Source: Carex sylvatica
Lineage: Eukaryota > Streptophyta > Magnoliopsida > Poales > Cyperaceae
Direction of reading: 5' to 3'
Assembly (NCBI GenBank): GCA_964058845.1
Contig: CAXKVR010000043.1
Location: 496,001-560,000 of the forward strand
Length of the DNA: 64,000 nucleotides
Below the pieces are notes generated by a model. It was not told the DNA's origin and made no database searches. It worked only from the letters and a program-made list of their open reading frames with translations. Shown here piece after piece: positions 12,153-29,800 of the stretch (positions are counted from its first letter, which is position 1; each line of letters begins with the position of its first letter). The position numbers were made by a program, and so were the translations under genes.

Positions 12153-14343
12153 AATACTTGATATTAATACTTTCATATGTCAGTTAGTGTCATATGTAAA
12201 AAATACTTGCAAGTATAGGTATAAATACTTGTGTGACGACGAGCCTGAAAGTATGTCATCATGGATCTTATTTGAAAAAGAAATTTATGTAGAAGACGTT
12301 CGTGATTTTAGATTCGCAAAATTCCTCATAGATTGTCAGAAATATGGATGAGATTGAATGAAGAAAAAAAACTCACCTCTAGAAACGTGTATAGTCCCCC
12401 ATGTAGTTTGACATTTGGTTGTAGAGACAATTATTTATGTAAAAATTATTCACCTTATAGGTATAAATACTTTCGTCCTTAGATATAAATACTTCTGTGT
12501 ATGGAGATTAATGCTTTAGAGGAAAAAAAAAAGTGCTGGAGTTTTTGTGGTTCCAAAACAGTTATAGAAGTTAAGTATGGAGATAAAACGGAGCGGAGAC
12601 AATTATTAGAATCCTAAAATTTTATCACCCTTGGTCAACATATTTTATTACTGTACTATAACTTAATTAATTTATATATATCCGACATGCCCTTGTACCC
12701 GATACGTATCAACATATATTTAATTTATATGTGATACGTACGGCATATTATATATTTGAATCATGGGTTGCACATTTTTTCAATTAATTTGTTGGGTTCT
12801 TTTTGTTTTTTATTTTTTATTTTGAGTAAAAATAGGGGTCAATGCCCATATTTGATTACCAAATTAAGTAGTGTTACAATGGTGGTGTAACAAAATTAAG
12901 GAAAAGAAAAATAAGTGGGGTTCTGTTTTTTTTTTTTATTTGACAGAAGTTGAGATAGCTGCTATATATTCTGCCTTTGATTCGACATTTGACCAAATTT
13001 AGTCTGATCATGTCCATCAGACGGTCCGATTCCCTTGTTAAAATTTTGTTTAAAATGATTTTTGATCCCCATAGAACTCTGAAATTCCTCCGCAACGTAC
13101 TTTTGTTTAAAATGATTTGCCAACCAATGTAATGCGAACAACACGACAAATAAATGATTTTGAAATGAAAGGATGTCATTGTGTTTCTCCGAAGAGATTA
13201 GTTGTATTGTATGTTTGATATAATATAATATACAATATATAATATACAATATATAATATATAATATATATAAACAAACAAAATACATGACCACATGAATG
13301 AACGAACGAATGAATGGAGAAATTAAAGAATGGGTTTTGAACTTTTGATGTGACCCCACGATATAATCTCCCAAGTAGGGGAGTGGGTCCCACGAATCGG
13401 AGGCACCACATGGGATCACGTCCTGAGTGTCGGCGCAATGGCGGGCATGGGACGAGGAGTTGGCCACGTGTCAGAATATGACAGGCTCTGTACAATGTAC
13501 GGAAATGCTTTCAGTCGGAATTCAATCCATCAATCAATTTGATAACTTGCTCTGCTCTGCTCGTGCGTTTGCGCTTGCGCTTGCGCTTGCGCGCGTGTAT
13601 CTACTAGTCGACAGACAGACAGACAGAGAGACAGACTATGAGACTAGTAGTAGTTGCTAGTAATTAGTAAACGCTGTCTGGCTCAGCTGCGAATGCGAAT
13701 GCGAGTGCGAATGCGATTCAGTTCTGAATTAATCCATCTGCTCATCTCTGATCCGTCGGATATATACTTCTCGGGATTTGCGCTGCCAGTCCCAGTGCCA
13801 CTAATGCTACTGCCTCTCTCTGATCGTCTCATCGTCATCGATGAAATGTATGTCAGTACTAATTAATTTTGCATTTAACCACCCTTGCTTCTCACTTCTC
13901 ATTACCTTCTCCAAAACTTCACTCTCATATTATCTCCCTTTAACAAACAAGTATATATATATATATAATATAATACAATATAACACATTAAGAGAATATC
14001 ATCCAGTCGCAGTTCAATTCATATCATCAGGCTTCATTGGGCTTTATGACTATCGGGCTATATGGCCCAATAAATTAATTTTGCATTAGTTGGAAGGAGA
14101 TGAGATTCCTATTGTAAACAGTGCATGCATAAACTGTACCCACCAAACCATAAATTAAATTTTTCTTCTTTTCGGAATTACAGATTTACAGCCCGTAGGC
14201 AATGTCTAAAATTTGATTTTTGGGCTTAAAAAAGAGTCTTTTCTAATGATAGCTCAGAGTTTTAACCTCAAGGAGTAAGGACAGGACCAATGAGAGCTTA
14301 ACATGGTTAATAGGTTTATGAAGTGGATTTATTGACCTCATTA
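12153..14343. other. intergenic region with simple-repeat cluster
   Basis: 12231-12420 is a single diverged copy of the roughly 235-bp unit that is tandem at 21965-22640 (AAGTATGTCATCATGGATCT, TTGTCAGAAATAT, CACCTCTAGAAACGTGT). 13330-13720 is markedly GC-richer than its surroundings and contains a G-box (CCACGTG, near 13463). It also holds three simple repeats: GCGCTT-type 13565-13596, GACA-type 13611-13636 and GCGAAT-type 13688-13716. It looks like a promoter or 5' leader, but I cannot attach a coding region to it. Confidence 0.5.
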
Positions 14344-19244
<4,901 letters not shown>

Positions 19245-20100
19245 AGCTGGAAAATAATAAATTAGATATAAATTAGTAATTCATCATATATTCTTAATCC
19301 TTTACAAATGAATTATGACTAGCTAGTTAAATTAAACAAGCAAGATCAAGGAACATATCTGACAAGTAATATGCTGATTTAAGAGGGACAGTAAATTTGC
19401 ACAATTGGAGTTGATAGAATCAATCAACACATGCCATGCATGTAAAAAATAGCAAAAAATACAACTAGCACAAAAAGGTTGTTAAATAGAAACTATAAGC
19501 CAATCTAATTAAAAGATATAGAAAATCTTCTGGGACTTAAGATGTAGATCTGCATCTACCCCATAGAGAAAAAGATAGATCTATTTCTATCCAACTTAAT
19601 AAATAATTGAACAATCGACCTACCTAATTACCAAAGTTTAATTAATTGATTAATATATTATGTCCTCTGATCTGATTTGAAAAAATTTCCCCCAAATTTA
19701 GCACTGACAACCATCATTAATTGACCCACAGAATCTGATGATAAATCATGTCTGATTCTGAATTAAGTTAAATTAGCTTACAATTTTTGAGACGAGCTCT
19801 GAATTTTCTCCTTTTGGGTTTCATTGACTAAATAAATAGGAATTGGAATTGCAAGAAGAAAAGGGTAAAAAGCAGGAAAAATATACAGAGCCAACAGAAA
19901 GCGAAATTTAGCAATTTACCAGTCCTTTAATTTGCAAAAAGAGATTCGCAATAGCTGATCTAGTCAAAATAATTCCCCAATTGCTAACCCTAGATAGATA
20001 AACAGGGGGCGTGGGCGTCGGTACAGTGGGCTTGGCACAAATGGTTTTGGTGCACCACCAAACCAAACCAAACCAACCCAACCCAAATTATTATCTATTA
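19245..20100 (-). promoter_or_regulatory. 5' leader and promoter of the JMJ16 gene
   Basis: Directly before the start codon the minus strand reads TTTTCCAG|CTATGATGGG, a clean acceptor. An intron in the 5' UTR is therefore likely, with the first non-coding exon somewhere around 19780-20000. A telo-box (AACCCTA, plus strand 19986-19992) lies in that interval. Exact transcription start not resolvable. Confidence 0.45.
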
Positions 20101-20864
20101 ATTATTATTCAAAATTCATAAAAGTTGCGTGGAGGAATGAGTCGTGAGTCGTGAGTCCTGCCCAACCAACTTATTAGTTGTTTATTATTATCTTTAATCA
20201 AAAGGTAATTTCCAGTAAAAGGCATTTAATTTGTTAGAACTAACACAATAATAATAATAATATATAGAATAATCATTTTAGTACCCATACCTCCGTTCTC
20301 GCACCGTATCCACATATTTTTCAACTCAGTCAACCTTCTAATTTGACCATCATAATTAACGAATTTTTAAAATAGTCTCTCTCTCTCTCTCTCTCTTCTC
20401 CTATCTCCATTAGCAATCACCTCTACCTCACCAGCCTCCGTCTGCGCGCCCCCTGCATACTTCCTCTACTCGCTACCTCTTTTTGACACTATAGACATTA
20501 ATACTTGATTGGATTTATATCTACATTACTTATAACATATATTAATACTTCTATCTGTAATATATAAAATGTTGAACTGATAAATAATTTTTATTTTATT
20601 GTTCAATATTAAAATGGATATTGATCTAAATGTGTATTCTTGAGATGATTTATGCATACAAGATAAATAATTTTCATTTTATGATAACTGTATAGTTATA
20701 AATACTTTTTGAGATTGCTGTAAGCACAACGTAGTATAGATATAAATACTTTCAATACTTAGATATGAATACTTTCAGTCCCCCAGATGCAGTTATGGTT
20801 CCCTCATGCCATTTGAGTGGTTCCTAATGCGGGTACGACGTCAGAAATTTCAAAAAAAAAAAAG

Positions 20865-21212
20865 TGCGGGTACGATTATTTAAAAATAATTAATTTATCA
20901 TTTGCATTATTTACTATGTAGATATAAATACTTGTGTTCTTTGGACTATATACTTCAAGATTTGACTATTAATATTTTTTTAAAAAGTTACAGATCTGAA
21001 ACGGTTGCAGTCCCCACAAGCAATTATGACAGTTTAGGTGCGGGTACGATTATTTAAAAATAATTAATTTATCATTTACATTGTTTACTATATAGATATA
21101 AATACTTGTGATCTTTGGACTACATACTTCAAGATTTGACTATTAATATTAAAAAAAAAAGTTATAGATCTAAAACGGTTGCGGTCCCCACAAGCAGTTA
21201 TGGCAGTTTAGG
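20865..21212. repeat. two tandem copies of a roughly 175-bp unit
   Basis: Copies start with GCGGGTACGATTATTTAAAA at 20865 and 21040, and both contain TAGATATAAATACTTGTG, TACTTCAAGATTTGACTATT and CCCCACAAGC in that order. A third partial beginning follows at about 21213-21240 (GTGTGGGTACTGTGCGGGTA). Confidence 0.85.
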
Positions 21213-21964
21213 TGTGGGTACTGTGCGGGTACGCAAGTGTGGGTACTCATATTAGCTTTCTAATATATATATATATATAGTTGTAACAAAAAATAAAAAT
21301 TTGTTACCATTGTTGCTTTTTCTAAAGGGCAATTATAATTTCTCCCACCTATTAATTCCCGAACTAACTAACTTACCATTTTAACTATAATTACCATTTT
21401 TAACAATCTTTATTTTTTTTCTCTTTCTCCCTTTCTCTTCCACCTCTATTTTTCTCTTTTACATCAATCTTCTTTTTCCATCTCCCTCTCCCATCTCCGC
21501 CTCCTACCTCCCTCTCCCACCTCCGCCTCTCACACCTCACTTCGCCTCCGCCTCTACCTCTATCTCCCACCTCCGCATCCCACCTCCGCCTCCGCCTTCA
21601 TTTTTTCATCGATAAGCTCCCTCCCTCTTACACTTCCGCCTCGGTTTTTTTCGTCTATACCTGCTGCTCCCGCTCTAGTGAACGTTCTGCCGGAGATCAT
21701 TCGTCACTCCATTCCAATAAAGGATGCCTCTACCGGAGATTAATACTTCAATGTGTATAAATGAATACTTCAATGTGTATGAATGAATACTAGAGCACAT
21801 CTCTACCGAGTTTTGTATATATGGATGCAATTAATCACTTTCATGTCTATGTTTTTCTTCCTCATAAAGTAGCGAGTTTTGTAAAGAACAAAGTTTTTTT
21901 AATGATGAGTTAGGCAACTGCATACTAAGTAAATGACATAAAAAAATAGAGTTATATGAATGAA

Positions 21965-22640
21965 TACTTGCGTGACAAGATATTAATACTTGTGCAACGG
22001 ACAACTCGAAAGTATGTCAACATGTATCTCAATTGGAAGGTAAAATTGTGTAAAAAATGTTCGTGGGTTTAGATTTACAAAATTCCTCACCGATCGTCAA
22101 AAATATTGATTAGATTGAACAGAGAAAAAAAAAACCTCTAAAAACATGTAAAAGATGGATGAGTGATGTGTCGAATTTTTATATTTGCACTTGCACAACG
22201 AGGATGAATACTTTCTCCATAAGGAATGAATACTTGTGCATCGGACAACTCAAAAGTATGTCATCGTGGATCTCATTTGAAAAATAAGATTATGTAGAAA
22301 ACATTCGTAGTTTTAGATTTGCAAAATTTCTCACCGATTGTCAGAAAATATTGATTAGATTGAACGGAGAAAAAAAAATTCCACCTCTAAATACGTGTAA
22401 AAGATGGATGAGTGATGTGTCCAGTTTTTATATTTGCAGTTGCACGATGATGATGAATACTTGTGCAACAGACAACTCAAAAGTATGTCATCATGGATCT
22501 CATTTGAAAGATAAAATTATGTAGAAAACATTCGTGATTTTATATTTTCAAAATTCTTCACCGATCGTCAGAAATATTGATTAGATTGAATGGAGAAAAA
22601 AAATTCACCTCTAAAAACGTGTCCATTTTTTTTTTTTTAA
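21965..22640. repeat. three tandem copies of a roughly 235-bp unit
   Basis: ACTTGTGCAWCRGACAACTC recurs at 21988, 22232 and 22459 (spacings 244 and 227 bp). Each is followed by AAGTATGTCA, CACCGAT.GTCA, ATTGATTAGATTGAA and an A-run before CACCTCTAAA. The single copy at 12231-12420 and the ATACTT-rich DNA at 62.4-63.2 kb look related. No coding frame is present. Confidence 0.8.
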
Positions 22641-23141
22641 ATACTTGATATATTAGGTATGAATACTTTGAATGTTATATATGAATGTTTGATGTGTTAT
22701 AGATGAATACTTGATCGCCAGTTGTAAAAAATTTCAAATATTAGGTGGTCCTCAAATAGTAAGTGGTCCCCTGGTAGTTAGTAGTTATTGAAGTAGTTAA
22801 TGAGTGGAGAATAAATGAGGAATTGTTACGGAGATAGCTAGATGCTCCCTTTATAATTCTAAATAGGGAGATGTAAAAGTGGAAATGGTTTAGATGGAGA
22901 TAATAGAAAGAGAATTACCAACTATATTTAGTAGTTTTTAAATAAAAGACGCGGAAATAGATATTATAATAATTAATAAATAAATAAATAGGTAATACAT
23001 ATTATTATTGACCGTTTGATTAAGATAAGATATTGATACTAGATGTAGATCTAACGGTTAGCATAGGGACACATGTAACGAGTCTTTGGTTTCTGAGTGG
23101 ATCGGTGCAACTTTTAAGGAAAGTAAGTAGTTTACTTGTAC

Positions 23142-23177
23142 AGACGAGACGAGACGAGACGAGACGAGACGAGACGA
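23142..23177. repeat. (GACGA)n pentanucleotide microsatellite
   Basis: Seven uninterrupted copies of a 5-bp unit (AGACG register). Confidence 0.95.
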
Positions 23178-23662
23178 CAAATATATGAAGAACTAAACAA
23201 TACAAATATAACATACGGTACCATGTCTAATTCAGGCTCACAAATCACAAGTGACACATCTGCTTTTGGTTTGACTTTGACCATGTCTAAATGTCTAAGT
23301 GGAGTTAAGACGTGTCGGACACGGTCGGAGTTGCCCGTAAAGGAGTAAAATTTTGTAAATGTGCGTAGACTGGTACATGTGGAGTTAACTTTCCTTTTGC
23401 AATTGCTTGCACGCCAACCCAGGGGACCGCGTTGCAACGCTGGCTGGTCCACCAAAGAAATCTGATAAATTATGCCTATGGTCGGTGCCTGAGATGAGAT
23501 GGCATGGCCTTGCTGGTTTTGTATTTCAAGTTTTTATGCGGCAAGAGATCAACAGGAATCTGTATTTCGGTGCATATAAGAGATATCAAAAGTAGTCTCA
23601 TGCATTATATCGTTTCATTTCACCCATAGAAAAAGCGTACAACGTTGTCATTAACAACAAAT

Positions 23663-23702
23663 TGAACTTGAACTTGAACTTGAACTTGAACTTGAACTTG
23701 AA
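23663..23702. repeat. (TGAACT)n hexanucleotide microsatellite
   Basis: Six perfect copies of a 6-bp unit, ending at GAATTAG. Confidence 0.95.
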
Positions 23703-24255
23703 TTAGAGCTACTCAAATCCTCAACTACTTTCATGTGGGTTGTCCAATCAAACCGTCCATTTTACATCTCAGTGAGAGGAAAAGCCATCTCATGCATCAA
23801 AATATATAATTAAGATTTCACACTACAGCCTACTTATTGTAACTTTGATAATTCGCTGCTACCACTTTTCTGTCTCTGTCACAGTAGATATATATATGTG
23901 TATATATATATTAATTGAGTCAAACCTACTCTTAAATATGAATCGAGATGAGCCAAGATAGAGGTACAACGGAAAATTCTATACTAAATGACAAATGAAC
24001 ACGGTATTAAATTTTACGTTCACTTATCATAACAATAAGCTTCAACCCCTCTCTACAACCAACATTTCTTTCTATCAATCTAGGTTAGCCACAAAATAAA
24101 ATTAAATTTCTCCAATAAGTTCATCAGAAGGGAAGTAATAAAAATAATGCATAGTCTAACTAAACATCACATAAAGAAAAATTAAAAAAAAAAAAGAAGA
24201 AGTGAGAGCATCTCTAATTAAGCATGCAATTCGAATTTTGCAAGTCCCTTTTATC

Positions 24256-26291
24256 CTATCTGCACTTGCAAGTTTCTCTCAATGATTCCATTTCCTTCTG
24301 AAGAGTAACATATTCCTGGCACATCAAGAAAACATTATGGCTGACCCAGTACCATAACCAACTAAAGAACATAGAATAATAAAACAAAAATACCCCCTAT
24401 GTTTAAAAATTTCAAAAATAATCGCACAAATTTTGGGGAAGTGCAATGAAAAATAATGGCAACAACTGAAGTCATACTGAAATTCAACTACGGCTTCTCA
24501 GAAAATAAATTTAAGTTATTCAGATTAATACTTGGAAATATTGCCTTTACGAATGCTTTATGAATTCTATTACTTCTGCGAGAATCATGTGTTGCCAATG
24601 TATCATACTAGGGACCTTGGTTGCATGAAGAATTGTCTTAAAAGATAAAGGGTCTCTTTTTGGCACCATTATGGGCAATTCATTTTTTTTCTCGTGGATC
24701 TCTTTCCTTTATTTACTTCTACAACAACAAAAGCCATTAGTCCCAAACAAGTTGGTTAGGCTATAAATGCAACCCAACTGGAGTCACAAAACCAAGGTGG
24801 GGGGGGGGGGCTGTACTGGTACAAATTGGTATGAAAGGGGATTAGAGGAATTGTACTTTTAACTTCTAAGCTTGAAATCCCTGGAAAGAAATACCATCCT
24901 TATTTGTACTGTACCTTTTGCATCAAGGCAACTCTCCTAGTGGAGCTTGCTAAAGAGGCCTTAACCTGCCAACAGATGAATTTAAACAAACATATTAGAT
25001 GCTTGCAATTTACTAAATTATATGCAATACTACTGCAAATTGGAAAGAAGACCCCCTTCCCATAATTGCATCTGAGAGTATCATTTCCTTTTAGATTATT
25101 TGCCAATCAATGTTAATAGGATAAAAGGGACTGAGCTACGCTAAGTCGCTAATTTTAACTGGAGCAAAGAAATGACAAAATCACCCCCGGGGTTTTTTTT
25201 TTTGGTGAACAGAAGCATTGCTTTTCACACACTTTAATATAAGCTTTCTAGGCTACATTTATTAAATGATGATTGGTAGCAAATTTTGTCAACAAAATTT
25301 TCACCTTTGGGAAGAAAATTATTTGCAATAGGGGCAAAATTGTCATCACATAGTGCTAGACCTTTTCAATTGTACAAATCAAGTGCCTTTGATGTAATCT
25401 GCTTGAGAAATGTTTTGTGCCTAACACATGTATGAATCGATTACCAACTAATGGGAATTACACCTTGAGGAGTTCATCTTGCAACTGCCGGCTTCTCTCA
25501 ACTTCACCGTCATATTTCATTCGCCATTCTGCCGATTCATCCATGGCTTCTAGACTTGCACGTTCAAATTGCTGCCTGCACAAATGATAACCTAGAATTC
25601 AATTGTACTTCAAAAGAAGGAAGAAAAAATGGAAAGGCAATCATGTTTTGTTTTGTTTTGTCTTCCTAAATATTTGGTAGACCCAATCATGCACACCCCT
25701 GAAAATTTAAGAAATATCATGTATCCATCCCCTTATAAATCTTTAGGATAGACTATCCTCGATGGGCTTTCCATTGACAAGTAGCCGAATTAGGAAAGGA
25801 AACCAAGATTGTATCTGATATAGCACAATAGTTTTGGTCCAACTCTTTGATTGGAAACTTGAAACTTGGAAAAGTACAATGAAAAACATGTTGTGCATGG
25901 AATGGAATTGAATTATTATAATACAATGAAGAACATGTTGTGCGTGGAATTATAACACAAAAAACCAATGTTAGCAAGCAAAATCAAGTTTTTGATTTTG
26001 CAAACATCAGCGTACCATTTAAACCAATGTCAGTAGTCAGTACAGAAACAAAATTGCCCAAGCAGATACGCTCATTACTAGCTCATGTTTTTGTTTGCAA
26101 ATTAATTAAGTAAAATATAAGGTGTAATTTGCAAAGTGTAGGGGGGGGGGGGGCGTGGAGAGAAACCGAAGGATCTCGCGATCATCAGCAGTGAAAGAGG
26201 AATCAATGGACCAGATGCGAAGGTAGACAGCCACACCCATCAACATCGCCACCGCGAAGCCTACCATTAGCGCCTGCCTCCTTCCTCCCAT
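24256..26291 (-). CDS. small membrane-anchored coiled-coil protein
   Basis: I assembled four exons: 26167-26291, 25464-25575, 24915-24965 and 24256-24315. They total 348 bp, that is 115 residues plus TAG, with GT-AG borders and closing phases. The first ATG is at 26291 (MGGRRQ); upstream in-frame codons lack ATG. Residues about 7-27 form one hydrophobic segment (ALMVGFAVAMLMGVAVYLRI), a signal anchor. From residue 38 the protein is charged and helical (FERASLEAMDESAEWRMKYD, then EVERSRQLQDELLK), suggesting a coiled coil. The end is CKCR. I recognise the SAEWRMKYD-type segment as common in an uncharacterised plant family, but no function is known to me. Intron 3 holds a SINE-like fragment. The gene diverges from the ABC1K gene. 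Confidence 0.75.
24712..24780 (+). mobile_element. Au-SINE-like fragment in an intron
   Basis: The motif ACAACAACAAAAGCCATTAG followed by TCCCAAACAAGTTGGTTAGG and CTAT resembles the conserved region of plant Au SINEs as I recall it. Only about 70 bp is recognisable. It lies in intron 3 of the small membrane protein gene. Confidence 0.45.
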
Positions 26292-26895
26292 CGTCGCCCC
26301 TACTAGTAGTACAAGTGTCGCCACAAAAGATCAGAGCCAGACCAGAGAGACAGGTCACAGGTGAGACTTAGTATCAGATCAGATCAGATCAGACCAGACC
26401 ATCGAATCCAAACTCACAATTTGAGGAAATTATGGGCTTTCCATGGCCTTCCACAATATCTATTCTGGGCTTTCCCTGGCCTTCCACAATATCTATTCTG
26501 GGCTGATAAACTGATGGATTAATATTGAATAAAAAGATCAAAAATATCATATGCAAGCAAAGACTTTTTTACACTTGGGTCCACGTCACGTGAAGTGCTC
26601 AGATCGCTCACTACTTCATATCAACGGTTCAGATTTCCTGCCTCAGCTGCTCGAGCGGATCAAACTAGATACGACTCTGTCTTACCTTACCGTTTGTTTT
26701 TTAATATACATCGTCCGATCAGAATCCGGGCCATCCGAAGATTCGTGCTAATGTGCAATGAGTGGATCAGATTCAAAGGTACCTTGGATGATATGATATG
26801 ACATGATATGATATGATATGAATTCTTGTCATCGCTAGTTTTCCCTTTCTGACTTTGGTCGGAGTCGCTTAAGAGAGAGAGAACCGGAGGTGGAG
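26292..26895. promoter_or_regulatory. divergent promoter interval of 604 bp
   Basis: It separates the start codons of the minus-strand membrane protein and the plus-strand ABC1K kinase, so both promoters must lie here or overlap. It contains a perfect or near-perfect 33-bp tandem duplication (26433-26465 and 26466-26498, TGGGCTTTCC...ATCTATTC). It also holds a GATCA run (26368-26390), a TGATA run (26788-26820), and a purine stretch just before the kinase ATG. No TATA box could be assigned with confidence. Confidence 0.6.
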
Positions 26896-29800
26896 ATGGT
26901 GGCTGCGGCGGTGATGTTGACTGTCTCCGCCGTTCTCAGCCCCAAGAAGTCACTCAAGCTTGCCGACAAATTGCAATCGATGTGGCCCAGTTTTGATGGC
27001 AGCAAAAGAAAGGGAAATGCGAGTAAGAGGGCACAAACCAAGGAGGCTACTATTTTCAATAAAGGAAGCACTAGTAGTGAGTTCATCAGGGTCATTCGCT
27101 CCGATGCGGAGTTCATCGGCACCGCCACCGCTCCGATACGAAAGGCCATGGCCGACATTTTTTGGCTCCGATTCCTTGAGAAAAAACCAGCATCAGCATC
27201 AGCGCCGAAGAGAAGAGATGATGTAGTGACTGCTCCGCCACAGCAAGAGTTTCCTGTTCTTGCCCCATATCCACCAGGTATTTCACAGGTCTGCTATTTG
27301 GCCGATGCATACTGTGCAATTATGGTTTGGGTGAATCATTTTGGATATTTTGGTTTATAATGATGTCGATCATGATGGCAGGTGCTTTCATGGTTTCAGT
27401 AATGAAATCCGTGGAAATCTCCACTTTTATTCCAAAAAAATAAAAAAAAATAAAAAAAAATGATGTCAATCATGAATTGAGTGTGAAATAAACTTCACCA
27501 TAAATAATTGAGAGCATTATATTATATGAAGAGGTTTAGTAGCTCAGGAAGAAATGTTGGTATGTTGCAAATTGAAGCATACAAGTACTCATCCAGTAAT
27601 GATGAAATATGTTTGCAGATACTGTTTCTCACTGGTGAAACTCAAATTATCCTACCTGACATGTGCTGCATACTTGTCAGGGTTGTCATCTGTTGAATTG
27701 ATGATGGCTGATTATGAAGCTCTCAAGTTGTATATCAATTATTTCTGGCATTCTTCTAAGGTCTTGTCCACTCCTATGCCGGAAAGCTATGATCCACAAG
27801 CGGTTGCTGATTATTTCATATGCCGGCCCCATGTCTTGGGATTTCGTATTATTGAGGTATCCAAACAACAGAATTTTATTCTGTTTCCTTTTCTTTTTCC
27901 TTTTTCTTGGTTGGTTGCTTCAGCAGAGCCTGTTTTGTCAACTACTTACCAATTGGAAATCTAAAAGAATTTTGACAATGCAAGATAGATAGCCAGATTG
28001 GTGGGCTATTTGAGGTACTTTTTCGATACTTTTTTCATCTTGATATAGATGCGCTACCAACTACTACTAAAATGGCTTTTCAAATGTTATACTGAAGTAT
28101 ACTTCTATCACAACTAATTTGAGAACCCTATCTGTTTTAGATACTTTTCGCATTCCTTACTGCTTCTGTGAAACTGCGTGCATCTAAGAGGATCGTGTTG
28201 GAGCCAGATGCGCGTAATGCCAAGATTAGCACTAGCTTTGATGGTTCAAAGTATTATATGGGTCAGCTTCTAAAGGAAACACTGTTATATCTTGGCCCAA
28301 CTTTCATCAAAGGTATTGTTTGGTCCCAATTCAACATAATTGGTTATGTTTTTGCACTCCTGCATTTAGTTTCACAGCAATTTTGAGCTCTCCATGGATG
28401 CCTGTACCGGTGCCATTTCGACAAGTATTGGTGCATAAATTGTTGGCTGAAATTGCGATCCTTTTTTAAGTACTTGTCTTATGATTGAATCTCTAAGGAT
28501 GTGCTCTTATTTATTGATCACAGTTGGGCAGTCACTTTCCACGAGGCCAGACATTATTGGTTCTGAGATTTGCGAGGTTAGGTAAAACACCCCCTGACAC
28601 TTTTGTGTACTGCCTCTTCAGAATGCCTACTCATTTTTCTTTTTTTTTTCTTGCCTGATTTTTTTTTGTCAACTATTTCACTTAAGTAGGCTTTATCAGA
28701 TTTACACGACAAAGTTCCACCGTTTCCAAGAGAAAAAGCCATGGAGATTATACAGGGAGAACTGGGATGCCCTTTGGATAAAAAATTTAGCTACATCTCT
28801 GATAAGACGGTTGCTGCTGCTTCCTTCGGCCAGGTTCTTATTCTCTTAACAAGTAGCTCTTTAAGATGTATTGATGTCATTTTACTTTTTATTGGGTGAT
28901 GTAAAGTATGTAGCTGAATGATTCATGGAACATAGTAGGAAATTATTTAGAGTGTTTGTTGTTTACATTGGAGTAATTATGAAATTTCTGTTACTTTAAT
29001 TTTTCTTACAAAGGGAAGTTTTAATAAACATACAAAATTATACTATTTGGTCCATTATGTTTGATTCTGTGCTCAGATGTTTTAAATTTCAAAAGGAAAT
29101 CTACTACTGCTTAGGTTATCGTAGAACAAATCTTGTACATCATATAGAAGAAATTTGTTCTCTTTCCTAAATCTTTTACTTGTTCAACATAAATAAATCA
29201 GGTATATAAAGGGTGTACAACAGATGGAAAAATTGTTGCATTAAAGGTGCAGCGTCCTGATGTGCTTCGGTCTGTTGTGCGAGATCTGTACATACTTCGT
29301 CTTGGGGTCAGTGCCTGTTTCAACTTCTATAATCTTTTTTACCAGAAACATCAATTCGGAATTATTGTCTGCAAGCATAGCATGGAATAAACAGCAATTT
29401 GGCTCTCAAATAGCCTCAATTAAGCAAATGTATAAACAGAAGGCCAAAATGAAAAAAAAAAAAAATGGATCAACTGGTATTATATCACCAATTTCATTTC
29501 CCACCTTACATGTTGGTAATATAAGAAAAGATAGGAGCATTAGACAAAGGACTATGATTCTACCATTTAGCTGAAAAATACTAGATTGGGTGTACCAAAG
29601 TAGTAAAGTTAAATAAACCGACCTTGTACTAACAATATAGTTTTGTTTTGGTTTCCTATTATTTTATTTATATTTTTGCTGCATTAAATTTTTTACATGC
29701 TGGGGTGACATCTAATAGTCATTATGAGACAGCACCAATAAGAAAAACCCCAGAAAAAAGGAAAAAAAAAATGTAGTATTTGCAATGCTAGTCCTTGTTG

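Larger units (their letters stand above)
20101..24255. other. repeat-rich intergenic region
   Basis: There is no protein gene. The region contains a CT microsatellite (20376-20396) and pyrimidine-rich DNA with CTCCGCCTC-type repeats (21415-21660). Two ATACTT-family tandem arrays and two simple repeats have their own entries. The remainder is AT-rich with nothing recognisable. Confidence 0.6.

Noticed and set aside
12962..13495. 177-residue minus-strand frame
   Set aside because: It includes low-complexity Ile/Tyr from an AT repeat, shows no family resemblance, and an overlapping frame looks equally random.
13427..14089. Three overlapping plus-strand frames of 70-82 residues
   Set aside because: They are built on simple repeats (Ala-Leu from GCGCTT, Arg-Met from GCGAAT), with no conserved motif.
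23132..23455. 107-residue minus-strand frame
   Set aside because: It ends in Arg-Leu-Val-Ser repeats from the GACGA microsatellite, and the rest has no recognisable family.
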